The notes beneath the pieces were generated by a model that was not told where the DNA came from, made no database searches, and saw only the letters and a list, made by a program, of their open reading frames with translations. A DNA stretch of 64,000 bases from Blepharisma stoltei. Lineage: Eukaryota > Ciliophora > Heterotrichea > Heterotrichida > Blepharismidae. The stretch spans positions 930,001 to 994,000 of the forward strand of contig CAJZBQ010000033.1 in assembly GCA_914767885.1 (NCBI GenBank), given 5' to 3'. A program made the translations under genes and the position numbers. Shown here piece after piece: positions 1-10,730 of the stretch (within the stretch, counting starts at the first letter, position 1; each line of letters starts with the position of its first letter).

Positions 1-998
1 AAAGATTAATAGAGCTGCATAAAGAACTAAAGAAAACAATTTCTGAATATAAAAGGTCAAACTGCAGATGGGGTCAGCTTGTAGACGAAACATTATTATT
101 AGAAGATATTATCGCGTCTCATAATAGTCAAGAAAAAATAATAAAATCTTCAGTTACTTCAGAGAAATCAGGACTCTTCTCTATAAAACGAGAAAAATCT
201 GAATGGTTATGACTTACACGAGTAAAGCCATTTTTATGCAGAATTTTAGGAATATTCTTTACATTTATGAGTATTTTAGTAATTCTTGGAGAGACAACTT
301 TATTTTTAAAATACCCAATAGGCCTCTTTCCAATAATGTTTGAAGAAGATTATGGTATTATTGAAACACAATTGCTTTGCTTGCTGCCACTTCTATATAT
401 TTTACTCTGCACAAAATTTGGGTTATTTAATTTGAAATTGCCTGGCTGGTATGGCCTTTATCCTCACAACCAAACAGACTCAAGTAGTATGGCGTGGAGT
501 GCTTTTTATTTGGCAAGACTTACAGCCCCACTTTCCTATAATTTTTTGTTATTTTTAAAAATAGAAAACACTGTTTTTATTAATTTCATGAAAATCATTG
601 ACATTGTGCCAGTAGTGGGAAAACAGTTTTCTACCTTTTTCCCATTGATTTTAATTGTTTTTTGCGCTATGAATTATTTTATATCAAAATTATATGAATT
701 CTTATGTATTTTTCTTATTAATGAAAAATATTATTTTTTATTATTTTTCAGTATAAATATTTATGGGAAATTTTTAAACGCGCTTGGCATGAACCAATTA
801 AGTTTTTCTGGGACATATTGCGAAGAAAAACTTAAAGAAGGACTCCAGTTAATGCAAAGAGCAAGATCGGAAAGAGAAAGAAATATGGGGATACAAAGCA
901 TCAAAGCAAGGGAAGGAATTTTGAATTATCAAATGACGAAAATTGAATCGACCAGAACAGATCCTAGGAGACCAAATTTAAAAAATGGATATTTTTAA
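1..998 (+). CDS. LMBR1-domain membrane protein (LMBRD2-like), 5'-truncated by window edge
   Basis: The frame is open from base 3 to the TAA at 996-998 if the TGA at about 210 is read as Trp. The protein is multi-spanning: hydrophobic segments lie near 267-330, 370-420, 590-670 and 690-760. The stretch around LARLTAPLSYNFLLF and the following VVGKQFSTFFP are typical of LMBR1/LMBRD2 proteins, and the C-terminal tail is basic and soluble. LMBRD2 relatives are polytopic membrane proteins linked to receptor signalling; the role here is inferred from family only. The stretch at about 705-765 is very A+T-rich and could hide a short IES, but the frame is open through it. The stop lies only 9 bp from the stop of the convergent gene at 1008. 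Confidence 0.75.
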
Positions 999-1007
999 TA
1001 TAATGAA

Positions 1008-3975
1008 CTAAGGCATAGAAAGCTGAAATTGGACGTCTTCTTCGGATTCACTGTCAGTTTGGCTTTTTTGTTTGAGTAAATTAAGCTCGATAAGTTTGTC
1101 TTTGGCAGCTTTGGATTCAGGGGATTTTGATACTAAAGCAACCATTTCTTTTAATTTTTCTTTTTCTATCATAGCTTGAATTGCTCCATCTCTATATGAG
1201 ATTTACCGTATTTTTTCTTTGAGTAATTCTCTTTCTTGTTTAAGCTCGTCAATTTTATGGCTTCTTTCGAGCTGTCTTTCGAGCATTTGAAATTTTTTAA
1301 AATTCTAACTCCATTCTTAAAATTTCCTAAAATTTGGGGAAATTAACCCATTCTTAATCGATGGCCAAAAATGAAACCTACGATGCCTCCTAAAATCTAG
1401 CTATTTATCTTTAAGAATAATAAATTATAACGTATAATTGCTCCTAGAAAATTTTAATGCATTTTTTAGCATATTTGCTTATATATAATATTCCATCTCT
1501 TATGTTTAGCTCATTAACTTAATATATTGATCAAACAAGGCGATCGGTTCGGCCAAGGAAGGGGGAAGTAAATAAATTTTACAAATTTTCTATTTGCACG
1601 TTGGACTTTTGTTGTACTGTCTTCGTCTTTAAGCCTTTGCAGCTCATGTCTTAAAGTATATTTTTACGATTAATTACAAAATTAAAATTTTTAAATTATT
1701 TCCAAAAAAAAAATTCCTTTGAATTTATAAATTAATAAAAATAATATCTATTTAATTAATATAAAATAACTTCTTTTCTTCAGTCATCTTCTTTTTGCTC
1801 TATATTTTTCTGAGATGAAGCTAATTTTTGCTCAATCATTTTTAATCTATTGTTATATTCACTTTCTTCACTTTTCAGCCTTAAATATGCTTGTTTTTTT
1901 CTTTCCCTCATTAATTCTTTTTTCGATTTAGATTTTTGTTCTAAAGCTCTCTTAATGCTTTCTTTTCTTTCATCTACTTCTTGTTGCCTTTCAATTATTT
2001 CTAAGACTTTGTCAACTTCATTATTTTTTTTGTGTTTTTCGAGATTAAGATTTACTGTACTCCAATGTTTTCTCATTGACTGAGTTTTTTCTTTTTTCTT
2101 ATTGATTTCTTTTAGATATTTTTCATCAGATTTTTTGTATTTTTCTTCAATGGAAGACAGCTGATATCTTATAAAATTTTCATTGTCTCTTATATTGCCT
2201 TCTTTTGATTTTTTTATTTTTTTCTGCTTTTCTTTAAGCATTTCATCATTTTTCCTTGCAAGATTTTTCTTCATTTCTTCATATTCTTTTTCTCTTTTAA
2301 TATGTTCCATCATACTTTTGTTGATATTCTCATCTAAGGTTTTCTGATATATTTTTTGAGAATTTAGTGAATCTTTGAATTTTTCTTTTTGGATTTCTTT
2401 GAGTTCTTGAAGTCTTTTTTTGAACTTTTCTGATCTTTCTTTTAAGGCTCTTTCAACTCCTCTTTCAGTTTGTGATTTATCCTCATTGTATTTTTTAGCT
2501 TTTTCTAATGCTTGCAAAGTGTCAACTAATATTTGTTTATGTTTTTTCTTAAGCCTATCCAATCTATTTTCTTCAATTTTCATAATACTTTCAATATTTG
2601 GGCTGGATAAGTTTGAATACAAAGAAGTATTTTTTGAAAGAAATTCACTATTAATTGAGTTTGCACTATTAATTGCACTCATACGTCTATTTCTTAACTC
2701 TGCACGAATTCTCCTAACTGTGTCTTTAACTTTCCTATTGTAATAATTGGGGAGTTTGGGGAGTTTGGGGAGTTTGGGGAGTTTGGGGAGTTTGGGGAGT
2801 TTGGGGAGTTTGGGGAGTTTGGGGAGTTTGGGGAGTTTGGGGAGTTTGGGGAGTTTGGGGGGGAGTTTGGGGAGTTTGGGGAGTTTGGGGAGTTTGGGGA
2901 GTTTGGGGAGTTTGGGGAGTTTGGGGAGTTTGGGGAGTTTGGGGAGTTTGGGAGTCTAGGGAGTTTGGGGATTTTTGGAACTCTGGAGTTGCTGATGGAG
3001 TCGCTCTTGGAGTCACTGATCTTTGAAAGAAGGGCTCGCACCGAAAAATTAAACAAAAAACTCTGCAGCTGAAGTTTTTACGCCGCTAATTTGTGGCCGT
3101 GAGAGGTTGATGTTGGGATTCGTGGCTGTTGGGATTCGTGGCTGTGGAAATCGTGCTGGCTAGGAGCTGCTGCTTTGGAATCGGGACGCTTGGCATGGGA
3201 ATGGCTTGATTTTGTTAGGGAAATCTATAATTAGGGTAGGGATAAAAAACTATTTTCTTCTTCTATTATAAATAATTGCCGTTAGGCAATGTGGCGACAC
3301 GTTGCTGTACTGCGACAAGAAAAAAAAGAATCCAGAATTTGGGGTCACAAATTAAAAAAAAAGTGCCCCGAAGGGCCACGGGGTCACTGACGGTGATTGT
3401 CCGGGGTGGGTGTTGGCTTGGGCTGACTGGGCCTCTCCTCGGCCCACAGGCGAGAAGACCGACGGCGCAGCAGTACCAATCGGATACTTCTGGAGGAGCA
3501 ATATGATGCCTGCAAATAGCAAGGGTAGTTCCAGAAGAAGGCACGGGACGGTCCCTCATACCCTGAGCACTACCAGGGGTTAAGAGAGTCCTTTGCTGCA
3601 ATTTTTTGGTCCAGCAGGTGCGGTTGAGTCTCCCCGAAAGATGGCGACGTCATTAAAAATGGTGACGTCGACAAAAAAGGGCGTTAGGTGGCTTTAGTGA
3701 CTAGCGCCACATGAAGCGCGAAGCTGAAGCTCGATTGGCTAGGGGCTGAAATAAACCCCGGTTTAACCTCTCTAATCTAAATCTCTCTCTCTCTCTCTTC
3801 TATTATAATAATCATATCTCAATTTCACAATTTCTGGGCTTACTCTTGGAGCTTGAAAATCCTCTATATTTCTGAATAAAATTTACTTCAAAACAAGCTC
3901 ATTGTCATCAATCCCAAAATCATTCATTACATCCTTAACTTTTTGGTTTGTAATGTCTATTGCATAGTTACTCAT
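1008..3975 (-). CDS. Coiled-coil protein interrupted by three IESs
   Basis: The ATG is at 3975 and the TAG at 1010-1008. Two ordinary 15-nt introns lie at 3872-3886 and 1192-1206. A third 15-nt intron is split by the IES at 1306-1568. Two more IESs (2736-3800 and 1657-1766) interrupt the exons. After removing all of these the coding length is 1,485 nt (494 residues), divisible by three. The protein begins MSNYAIDITNQ, has a basic stretch (VRRIRAELRNRR) just after the large IES, then a long Lys/Glu-rich coiled coil, and ends in an acidic tail. One TGA (Trp) is used. No family is recognised; a cytoskeletal or basal-body role would be a guess from composition. The intergenic gap of 281 bp to the divergent NudE-like gene must hold both promoters. 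Confidence 0.75.
1306..1568. mobile_element. 263-bp IES located inside a 15-nt intron
   Basis: It is bounded by TA at 1306 and 1569. The minus-strand exon reads into GTAAAATTTATT at 1582-1571, then the IES, then TA plus G at 1305. Excision creates the 15-nt intron GTAAAATTTATTTAG, and the frame continues (RKF then NFKKF). The ends (TAACTCC... and ...GGAAGTA) and the inner GGGGAAATTAACCC motif resemble the MITE at 51498, in decayed form. Confidence 0.8.
1657..1766. other. 110-bp short IES
   Basis: TA-bounded and A+T-rich, in the coiled-coil gene. Removal joins GAAGT to TACTTTAAG on the minus strand, restoring an open frame; the unspliced frame hits TAA at once. No internal repeat is visible. 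Confidence 0.75.
2749..2949. repeat. 9-bp G-rich minisatellite, about 22 units
   Basis: Unit GGGGAGTTT on the plus strand. One unit (2857-2868) carries three extra G, and degenerate units follow to about 2968. Because the unit is a multiple of three, several frames stay open (Pro-Asn-Ser or Thr-Pro-Gln on the minus strand, Gly-Ser-Leu on the plus). This is a by-product of the repeat and not evidence for a protein, since the array lies inside an IES. Confidence 0.95.
3272..3796 (+). mobile_element. GC-rich retroelement-like insert within the large IES
   Basis: Base composition changes sharply to GC-rich, there is no long ORF, the 3' end is a (TC)n run, and a 12-bp direct repeat flanks it. These features fit a short non-LTR element or SINE copy with a target-site duplication. 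Family assignment is inference only. Confidence 0.5.
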
Positions 3976-4256
3976 TTTATTACAGATTATATAAATTTGC
4001 AACGTTTTATTAATTTAACCTTTAATAGAAGAATTAACGTGTATTCTCTAAAATAAATCGTTAAAATACAGCTATCAATTTATTTTGCATAATATTTTAT
4101 TAGTCTAAAAGCGATTATTCACAACTTTGTAAAATATAATCATAATATATTTAAAGCTAGATATACCCTATAAATATAGGTGCTATTTCTTTCACCTCTC
4201 CTAAATTTAAATATAATTCATTCTCTAATAATCAATAAATCCCTAGAGAATTAAAT

Positions 4257-5017
4257 ATGTCTGACACATTAGAACTCCTCAAAGTCAAAGAACAAGAACT
4301 TTTCCAATTAAAAAACGATTTTTCCGAGTATCAAGAGATGAGTAAAACCCTTGAAGAAGAAATAGAGCGAGAGCTTGAAATACAAATTAAATTAAATTCA
4401 GAACTTTCAAAAGAAAATGAAGCATTAAAAGACGCCCTTGATAAACTCAAAGTAAATTTCATATAGACCGAACAATATGAAAAGATTAAAGAGATTGAAA
4501 AAAATAATAATAAACTGAAGGATGAATTGTATAGACTTCAGGAACGAATTATACTGGCTTTAATTGATTAAAAAAGGGCAAAAAAGTCTTATAAAAATTA
4601 AAAAAATTATATTTTTTATTATTTATTGAAAATAAATATAAAACTTTAATGAAAAATAACAAAGATTTAGAAACAGAGCTAGACACTGTAATAGGAAAAT
4701 TACGAGAAAAAGATTTCGAAATTAACGAGTTAACAAATAGTTATCATCAAACTCTTGAAGATTTAGCGATAACTTGTGCAGAATTTGAAAATCTTAAAGA
4801 TTATAGTAAAGAAAATACGCAGAGGCTTAAAGATCAACTGAATGAGCTAAGTCAAGAGCTTGATAATGCAAGAAGGAAAACAGAAAATATACGAAATCGT
4901 GGCTTAAACGTTGATAATAAAATTTTGCAGCCAAGCTTGAAATCTTCAATAGTTGGGAAGAGTGCATTAGGTATGGTAGAGATGCTGCTTATTCTCCCCA
5001 GCTATAATTGTGACTAG
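4257..5017 (+). CDS. NudE/NDE1-like dynein adaptor
   Basis: The ATG is at 4257 and the TAG at 5015-5017. A 15-nt intron (4452-4466) and a 95-bp IES (4552-4646) interrupt it; the rest is 651 nt, 216 residues. The first half is one long coiled coil with the hallmark spacing of NudE proteins: FSEYQEMSKTLEEEIERELE, then a second heptad stretch ending KDLETELD. NudE/NDEL1 proteins bridge LIS1 and dynein, so this may work with cytoplasmic dynein; note that the dynein at 41058-55335 is the IFT type. The C-terminus is short and unconserved. Alternatively it could be an unrelated coiled coil; the order of the N-terminal motifs argues for NudE. Confidence 0.7.
4552..4646. other. 95-bp short IES
   Basis: TA-bounded at 4552 and 4647. 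Removal joins ERII to MKNNKDLE within the NudE coiled coil; without removal the frame meets TAA. Confidence 0.75.
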
Positions 5018-6204
5018 AGCAAACTCCTTTTGTGATAAAAATATTTTTTTATAATTTTATTTATTAAAAAAATATTATAATTATTATTTATTGATTATTG
5101 ATTATAACTTTAAAAATGATTTAAAAGATAATATCAACATTTATAATTAAAAAAATAAATAAATTTATCAGATTCATCTACTGCTCTGAGCAAATACTTA
5201 GTGGATAGAGAGTTAGCGACTTAAATGGAAAATTTGTTCGAAGTAATACGGAGGCTAAAATATAAAGTTTAATTAATTTTTATTGATCTATGTGAATTAT
5301 TTTCTCTTAATTTATGAAGATTCATAAAATTCATCTTTAGCTATTTATATTTTTGATTTTCTCTTGAATTATATTTGGGATATTCATGTGATATGGATGA
5401 ATCCAATTTTCATTTGGCTTTGAACATGAGCCGTAAAAGTAAGAAATCATTAAAAATAGTTATATTATAATTGATGATTAGGTAAAACTTTATAACTATA
5501 TAATGAATGAATCAAATCGTGAAAACCCTTCAAACGTAAGTGCAACAAATTTAGAGCATATATGGCTTCTTAAGCAAGTGATATCAGAATAAATGTCTTA
5601 ATTGAAATTCTGATATTTTAAACAAATATGGACGTATAAATTATTAATATATGAATTTAAGATAAGTATCACCATTTTTATCAGATTCACTCTCATCCCT
5701 ATCCCTATTTCATTTTTCCTTCTTTTAAGTGTGTGTAATATGGCTTTTTTAATTGATCATAAAACCCTTTCATATTCATTATTATTTCTAGCATAGCATT
5801 CCAAGCTATAAAGTTTACTATAAATTAATATAGATTCCAATAGACATCAGCATTTTTTTCAAAATCAAGAAATTATGGTAAATTCCTTAATGATATTTAA
5901 TTTCTTTTTTACAAGTATAAGCATTATATAGGCATCATGAATATTGCAGCACTTGAACTATTAATAAATAGGAATTCACATACCAAAATAATTAATTTGC
6001 ATTCTAGGAAATAAAAAATTGAGATAGTTTAGAGGCGAAAGAATTTTATTTAAATTAAGTTGTTTATATTAATTCATAAAATTTTTACCTTAGTTTTGTA
6101 AGTTTCTTTAAAGTATCTGTCTTCATAATAATTCACTGATTTTAAATTCAAATTCTTCTTAAACAGAATTATTAGTTAAAAATATAAAAGTTATTATTAG
6201 CTAT

Positions 6205-6333
6205 TAACTCCCCCCCGTAAGCGAACTCCATAAAAAATGTTTCTCTCTCAAATAGCTTTTGTTCGCTCACGAAGGGTTTTGGTCAAAAAATAGGGATTTT
6301 TCTAATGGTTTGTTCACCCACGGAGGGGGGGAG
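6205..6333. mobile_element. Shortened MITE, family 1
   Basis: Begins TAACTCCCCCC and ends GGGGGGAGTAAG, with the core GTTCGCTCACGAAGG and the inner AAATAGGGATTTTTC motif. It lacks the long A+T middle, so it is an internal deletion derivative. Confidence 0.75.
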
Positions 6334-6497
6334 TAAGCAAAACTTCAAAAAATTTATTATTAATATGGTGTTTAATAAAATATTAATAATAACACACTTT
6401 CTCACCCACAAAACGATTATTAGTTTTATATAAAAATTAAAGAAGATAAGCAGTTATTTTTAAATTTAGCTGATTTGAGAAGAAACTCATAAAATAC

Positions 6498-6723
6498 TAA
6501 CTCTCCCATCCATGAGCGAACAAACAATTTTATTCTCTCGCGGAGGGGGTTAATTTCCCCCAAAAATCACAAATTTTTTTTCAAAATTTAAAAAGACTCC
6601 AATTTGTAAAATTTTAAAATGGATCAAATGTTTTTTTATAAAAAATTTTTGCTAGTTCGGGGAGTGGGTTTAATCAAAAAAAAGGGATTTATCCATTGGT
6701 TTCGTTGGCTTACAGACGGGGAG
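6498..6723. mobile_element. Decayed MITE, family 1
   Basis: Left end CTAACTCTCCCATCCATGAGCG with a degenerate hairpin, then GGGGGTTAATTTCCCCC. The right end has AAAAGGGATTTATCC and ACGGGGAGTAG. Many substitutions in the termini. Confidence 0.65.
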
Positions 6724-6838
6724 TAGTAATTTTTTATATTATATTTTTCTTTGCTAATATTCCAATTTTCCTTAAAATAAATAGGAATTGATTTACTATT
6801 AGACATTTTAATGGCAAGCTAAATAAGTTTATAATAAA

Positions 6839-7298
6839 ATGAAGGTCTACTTTGATATTTTTAGCAATGATCAAGTGCTATCTGACTCCTATCCTATCGG
6901 CATTGAGCATGATGGCGCAGTTCTTAGCGTAGCCTCAAGATGAATTTTTATAGAAAACGAGCATGGTATTGGCCGTGGGGACGAGTCCCGTGGATAGAAC
7001 AAGAGACTGTGGAGAATACAATTTGTGTCATCATTGATATTATCTCTGCTTTCAATCTTCAAGAAGTGTCAGTCAGCAAAAAGGATTAGAAGAAAATAAC
7101 CCAAGCAGAGTTGCAGCTTTCATGGCACGAGCTTCAACTTTCGTCAGAAGAGTGGTTGAAAGCTTTGGAGCATTTAAGTTCTACATCGGACACAGTCATG
7201 ATCTAACTGCTGGGGTGATTGCTTCATATTACAAAGAAGCAGATCCAGCTCCATACTTACTTTATATTAGTGATGGATTGAGAGAAGAGAGGTTTTAA
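6839..7298 (+). pseudogene. TCTP (translationally controlled tumour protein) with broken frame
   Basis: The N-terminus (MKVYFDIFSNDQVLSDSYPI) and the C-terminus (FKFYIGHSHD... ending LREERF) are clear TCTP sequence. Between them the frame changes twice: near 6985 (GDES to ETVENTICV) and near 7085 (SVSKKD to LEENNPSR). The segment usually between those last two blocks looks about 15 residues short. A 14-nt GT..AG span (GTGGATAGAACAAG) would repair the first break in phase, but such a length is not otherwise established here. Options are a pseudogene, single-base assembly errors in homopolymers (both breaks are next to runs), or odd introns. TCTP is a small, abundant, cytosolic protein tied to growth control. 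Confidence 0.6.
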
Positions 7299-7602
7299 TA
7301 AAAAAAAATCAGATGTTTGAAGTATATTGCATTATATTTTGATAATTAGTTTTTTTTTTGCATTGTGAGAGGCATTAATTATAATAATGCCAAGCTCAGT
7401 AAAGAACAACAAAACATTATAGATATTCCTGTGGAAAATTTTTATTATTTATCAGCCATATGGATAACTTAAATATATTTGCAGCCCTTTTAATCAAAAT
7501 AAAAAATCCAAAAAAATTGTTTAAGAATTAGATTTAATTAATTAAAAATTAAGCTTCTACCTGAAAATTTAATAAATAAAGTATTTTTAAAAAAACATTA
7601 AA
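7299..7602. other. Intergenic, nothing recognised
   Basis: A+T-rich gap between the TCTP remnant and the convergent PERK-like gene. No repeats or coding frames were seen. Confidence 0.5.
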
Positions 7603-10296
7603 TTAAATTTTTAATTCAGACTTCCACGATTTCAATAATTGGCAATTCAACAACTCTCGAGCGTTTGGCCTATTCTTTGGATTCAAAGAAGTCATAAGCC
7701 TTACCAACTCGCTTTCTATCGGATAATCTTTTTTAAACCCCTCTGGAATTTCTCCACATTCTCTGATTTTTTTCAAAATACTAATTTTTTCGTGAAATGT
7801 CCCAAATTTAAAATAAAGTTCTAACAAAATAATTCCAATAGGAAAAATATCAGCTTTATGGTTGTATTTATGAGTATGCTCCTGCTCAGGGGCTAAATAC
7901 AAAGGAGTCCCGATATTCGATGAAAGCTCCTGCATGTCCAGGTAGCTTTGGCTTGATTTTTCTGACTGTTCAAGGGCAGTCGCCAAATTAAAGTCTCCGA
8001 TTTTTACGTTATTTCCTCCATCTAGAAAAATATTTGCAGGCTTTAAATCTCGATGAATAATGCCTTTGTCGTGAATGTGCTTAATTCCTTTAAGTATTTG
8101 GGTTAAGATATTGTAATTAACTTTTCGGTCTATTACCCTTTTATCGTTTTCTAGGAAGCCTTGCAGAGACATCCCACTGCAATATTCCATTTGGATGTGA
8201 AGAAGCACGCTCATGTATTTTTCATCTAAAAAAGACGAAATTTCTGATGACATGTCAGAGCTTACTTCCTTTATAAAAATTTCCAATTAATATTTTTATT
8301 GATTTTTTAATATTTTTTTAAATATTTTAATTATAAAGAAGAGTTAATGCATATCGTGAACTATCTGAGCCTTCATCTTCTTCTTGGATTTTATTTAGCT
8401 CTCTTTCAGCCCAGCATGTAATATACTGCACTAAATATTTAGAATGCAGCTTTTTAAGCAAATTCACTTCAGCAAAAAGCCGATGCCGAGTAATACTCTG
8501 ACTTATCCCAATTTTCATTTTTACAATCTTAATAGCATATAGCTGCCCATCAAGCTTATGCTTGGCTAAATGTACAGAGCTGAATCCTCCATAGCCAAGA
8601 ATATTTTGAAATTCGAATTTTCTGTTATATTCTTCATTATTTGAAAATTTCCTAATATTTATAATAAAATAAAATTTTTATATTTATAATCTAAAAGGAT
8701 AATTCCCATCATCAAGCACATCAATCAATTCTTTGAACTCTCCATTTTTCTGAGGAAGCCGCGTCACAGAAATTCTTTTTTTGCTTCTTTGAGGTGAATC
8801 CCAGTACTCTTTTACCCCAAGCTCATCTTCGCTGCTGCTTTCGTCTTCAATTATGCTTTTCTTTATTTCTTTAATTGGGTCTTGGGAAATTTCCATGTCT
8901 GAGTCTGTAAGGTTTTCAAACTCCCTTAATGTAAGGATCGCTTTATGCTTATAATTAGCCTCCATTTCAATAGGACTATTTAGTATTTCCTTGTTAATTT
9001 CAAAGGGAGTTATTATTTTCCTATTGAACTCAAAGTATACTATTTAATAATAAAAATATTGCCTTATCGAGTACAGAAAATTAATATTATATTTGATTTA
9101 TATAGAATAATTTTTTTCTGGAGCCGATACATGAGTTTTTGCTATTGGAGATATCGACTCAACGCTGAATTTTAGCTTGAGTAGCTCAACGTTTTCAGTT
9201 TCAGGTATTATTATTGGCAAAACGCCTTCTGTAAATGAATCTGAAAGGTTTGGAAAATGAGGCTTAATTTGGCAGTCAATTGGATCTTCTGATGAAGATC
9301 TTGAAGATGGGCACGATGATATCTGGCTTTTTCTCCCAAGTAAAAATCCTAAAGAAGCCGCTAATATAATCATAGCCAAAATTCCTAAATTATCGTTGCA
9401 AAGCTCTATTAAGTCACAAAGGACGCTGCAAAAAATTTGGAATGCTTTCGATGGATTGTACGCTTTATTAAATATTTAAAATGCCTTAAAATATCTATAA
9501 ATCTTAAATTTACTTAAAAATAGCCAAGCAATCGTATCCGCAAGTCCCCATTTAATCACAAACTAATAATAATTTGACAAATGGTGCTTAAAATACTCAA
9601 ACAGCCGCTGCTTTAGAGAGTTTTCTTCTTTTATATCAAGCTTAAAATTCCAAGTATCAGAAATTTTTTTTCTGTCTATTGTATAAAAACAATATGAATT
9701 TTCCTCTTTTGAAGTATATTGAGAATAAGTGATATTCCATTTATACTCGCCTGAAGATTTTTCCAAGCTTACAATGGAAAAGTCGTCTCTCTCAAAAAGC
9801 ATTTGGTCTTCTTGATTTGGACTTTCGATGTTTTGAGCATTAATTATAAACATTTTAATTAAATTATAAAAAAAACTTTTTTCAGCTATTTTAGCAATAT
9901 TTATGCAAAAATGTATATATTTTTATGAATAAACCCAATAATAAATAAATTTGAAAATCCATATGAATAACCGCTCAGGTCAAAAGGCTTTGTATCCCTA
10001 GCAAGCTCTCAAATTGTTTTTTGGAGAGAAATTTTCAAGTTTGACGACTTTTCCATATAGAATAAAGTCCCATCAAAATCAGCCCCCAGTGTGAAAAACG
10101 GATCATAGTCCTCAACACTATAAGTCTTTTTATCATCAGAAATTCAGTCTTCTATTATAGGTCTTTTTAAGTTGCCTACCAGCTCATTTGATACTTTAAA
10201 GTCATAGACAGCCAGAGAAGACCTTGGTGAATTCATGCTTGAAACAAAGCTAGAAGCAAAAAGCAGCAGTTGAAGTAAAAGCAATCTTTGCACCAT
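7603..10296 (-). CDS. PERK-like eIF2alpha kinase (ER transmembrane stress kinase)
   Basis: The ATG at 10296 starts a signal peptide (MVQRLLLLQLLLFASSF). A luminal segment of about 230 residues follows, with tryptophan- and aspartate-containing beta-type motifs (SGEYKWNITY). A membrane span (MIILAASLGFLLG) lies near residue 250 and the kinase domain follows from about residue 480: glycine loop GYGGFSSV, VAIK-type lysine in YAIKIVK, IIHRDLKPAN near 637, KIGDFNLA, and the eIF2-kinase style GTPLYLAPEQ. The acidic stretch between membrane and kinase is typical. One 16-nt intron (9563-9578) and five short IESs interrupt it; the remainder is 2,364 nt, 787 residues. The luminal part is short for PERK. 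It would phosphorylate eIF2alpha on ER stress; activation by unfolded protein is family knowledge, not visible here. Confidence 0.85.
8274..8331. other. 58-bp short IES
   Basis: TA-bounded insert in the PERK-like kinase N-lobe. Removal joins ALTLLY to IKEVSSD in frame. Confidence 0.7.
8656..8691. other. 36-bp short IES
   Basis: Removal from TA at 8692 to TA at 8656 joins NYPF to IRKFSNN in frame, just before the kinase glycine loop. The unspliced frame has TAA codons. Boundaries fit only one TA pair. Confidence 0.6.
9038..9100. other. 63-bp short IES
   Basis: In the juxtamembrane region of the PERK-like gene. TATA at both ends makes the exact cut ambiguous by 2 bp, but every choice gives NYSI-YFEFN. 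Confidence 0.7.
9473..9534. other. 62-bp short IES
   Basis: Between the luminal domain and the membrane span. Together with the 16-nt intron at 9563-9578 it removes 78 nt, keeping the frame (LRI to FNKAYNP). Neither alone does. Confidence 0.65.
9847..9941. other. 95-bp short IES
   Basis: In the luminal domain. Removal joins SNLF to IINAQN and eliminates an in-frame TAA. Confidence 0.75.
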
Positions 10297-10350
10297 GTTC
10301 GTGCTATATCTTAGTTTATAAACATCTCGAAAATAAAGCATAATTATTAC

Positions 10351-10728
10351 TAACTCCCCCCCTCCGTGAGTGAACAAAACCATTAGAAAAATCGCTATTT
10401 TTTGCCCAAAAACCCACCCTCCGTGAGTGAATAAAATTTTTTTAATAGAAAAATTTTTTATGGAAAAAAATTTGATATATAAATGATAATTAGTATAATG
10501 AAATCTAGAGCTAATTCTGTTTAATTTTAAACGAATTGCTTTTTAAAGCATAAATTTTATAAATTAAATTAATATTTGCTTTCCAATTTTGGCGAATTAG
10601 GATTTTTTTAAATTTCGAAAAAAAAATATTTTTTATAAAATTTATATATAAAATTTTTTTAAAAAAAAAAATTTACCCCCCTCCGTGAGTGAACAAAATT
10701 TTTTTGTTCACTCACGGAGGGGGGGGAG
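10351..10728 (+). mobile_element. MITE family 1, copy A (378 bp)
   Basis: Ends TAACTCCCCCCCTCCGTG and GGAGGGGGGGAGTAAG. The left end carries the core CTCCGTGAGTGAACAAAA twice as direct repeats, separated by AAAAATCGCTATTTTT. The right end carries it as a hairpin of two inverted copies. The middle is A+T-rich and conserved among copies (GAAATCTAGAGCTAATTCTG). It lies 54 bp upstream of the PERK-like ATG. Confidence 0.9.
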
Positions 10729-10730
10729 TA

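Larger units (their letters stand above)
2736..3800. mobile_element. 1,065-bp composite IES (minisatellite plus GC-rich cassette)
   Basis: TA repeats at 2736-2737 and 3801-3802 frame an insert whose removal joins DYYN to RKVKD in one codon frame. Inside are a 9-bp minisatellite (2749-2949), a short potentially coding stretch, and a GC-rich block (about 3272-3796) ending in a TC run. The block is flanked by a 12-bp direct repeat, CTTCTATTATAA, at 3260-3271 and 3797-3808, which looks like a target-site duplication. The right copy overlaps the IES boundary. Confidence 0.75.
5018..6838. other. 1.8-kb A+T-rich gene-free stretch with decayed MITEs
   Basis: No convincing coding frame was seen on either strand. 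It holds two degenerate MITE copies, at 6205-6333 and 6498-6723. The rest is low-complexity A+T. Its length is unusual for a genome whose genes can sit 9-17 bp apart, so part of it may be germline-limited. Confidence 0.5.

Noticed and set aside
2747-3056. Long open frames through the 9-bp repeat (Gly-Ser-Leu, Pro-Asn-Ser, Thr-Pro-Gln proteins)
   Set aside because: Any 9-bp repeat without stops is open in several frames, and the array lies in an IES that the flanking gene must lose.
3240-3300. Telomere or chromosome-breakage site (AGGGTAGGG-like words)
   Set aside because: Only isolated G-rich words occur, with no tandem telomeric repeat and coding continuity on both sides.
7639-7824. Short plus-strand frames opposite the PERK-like gene, and similar antisense frames over dynein and CLC
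   Set aside because: Shadows of well-supported minus-strand genes.
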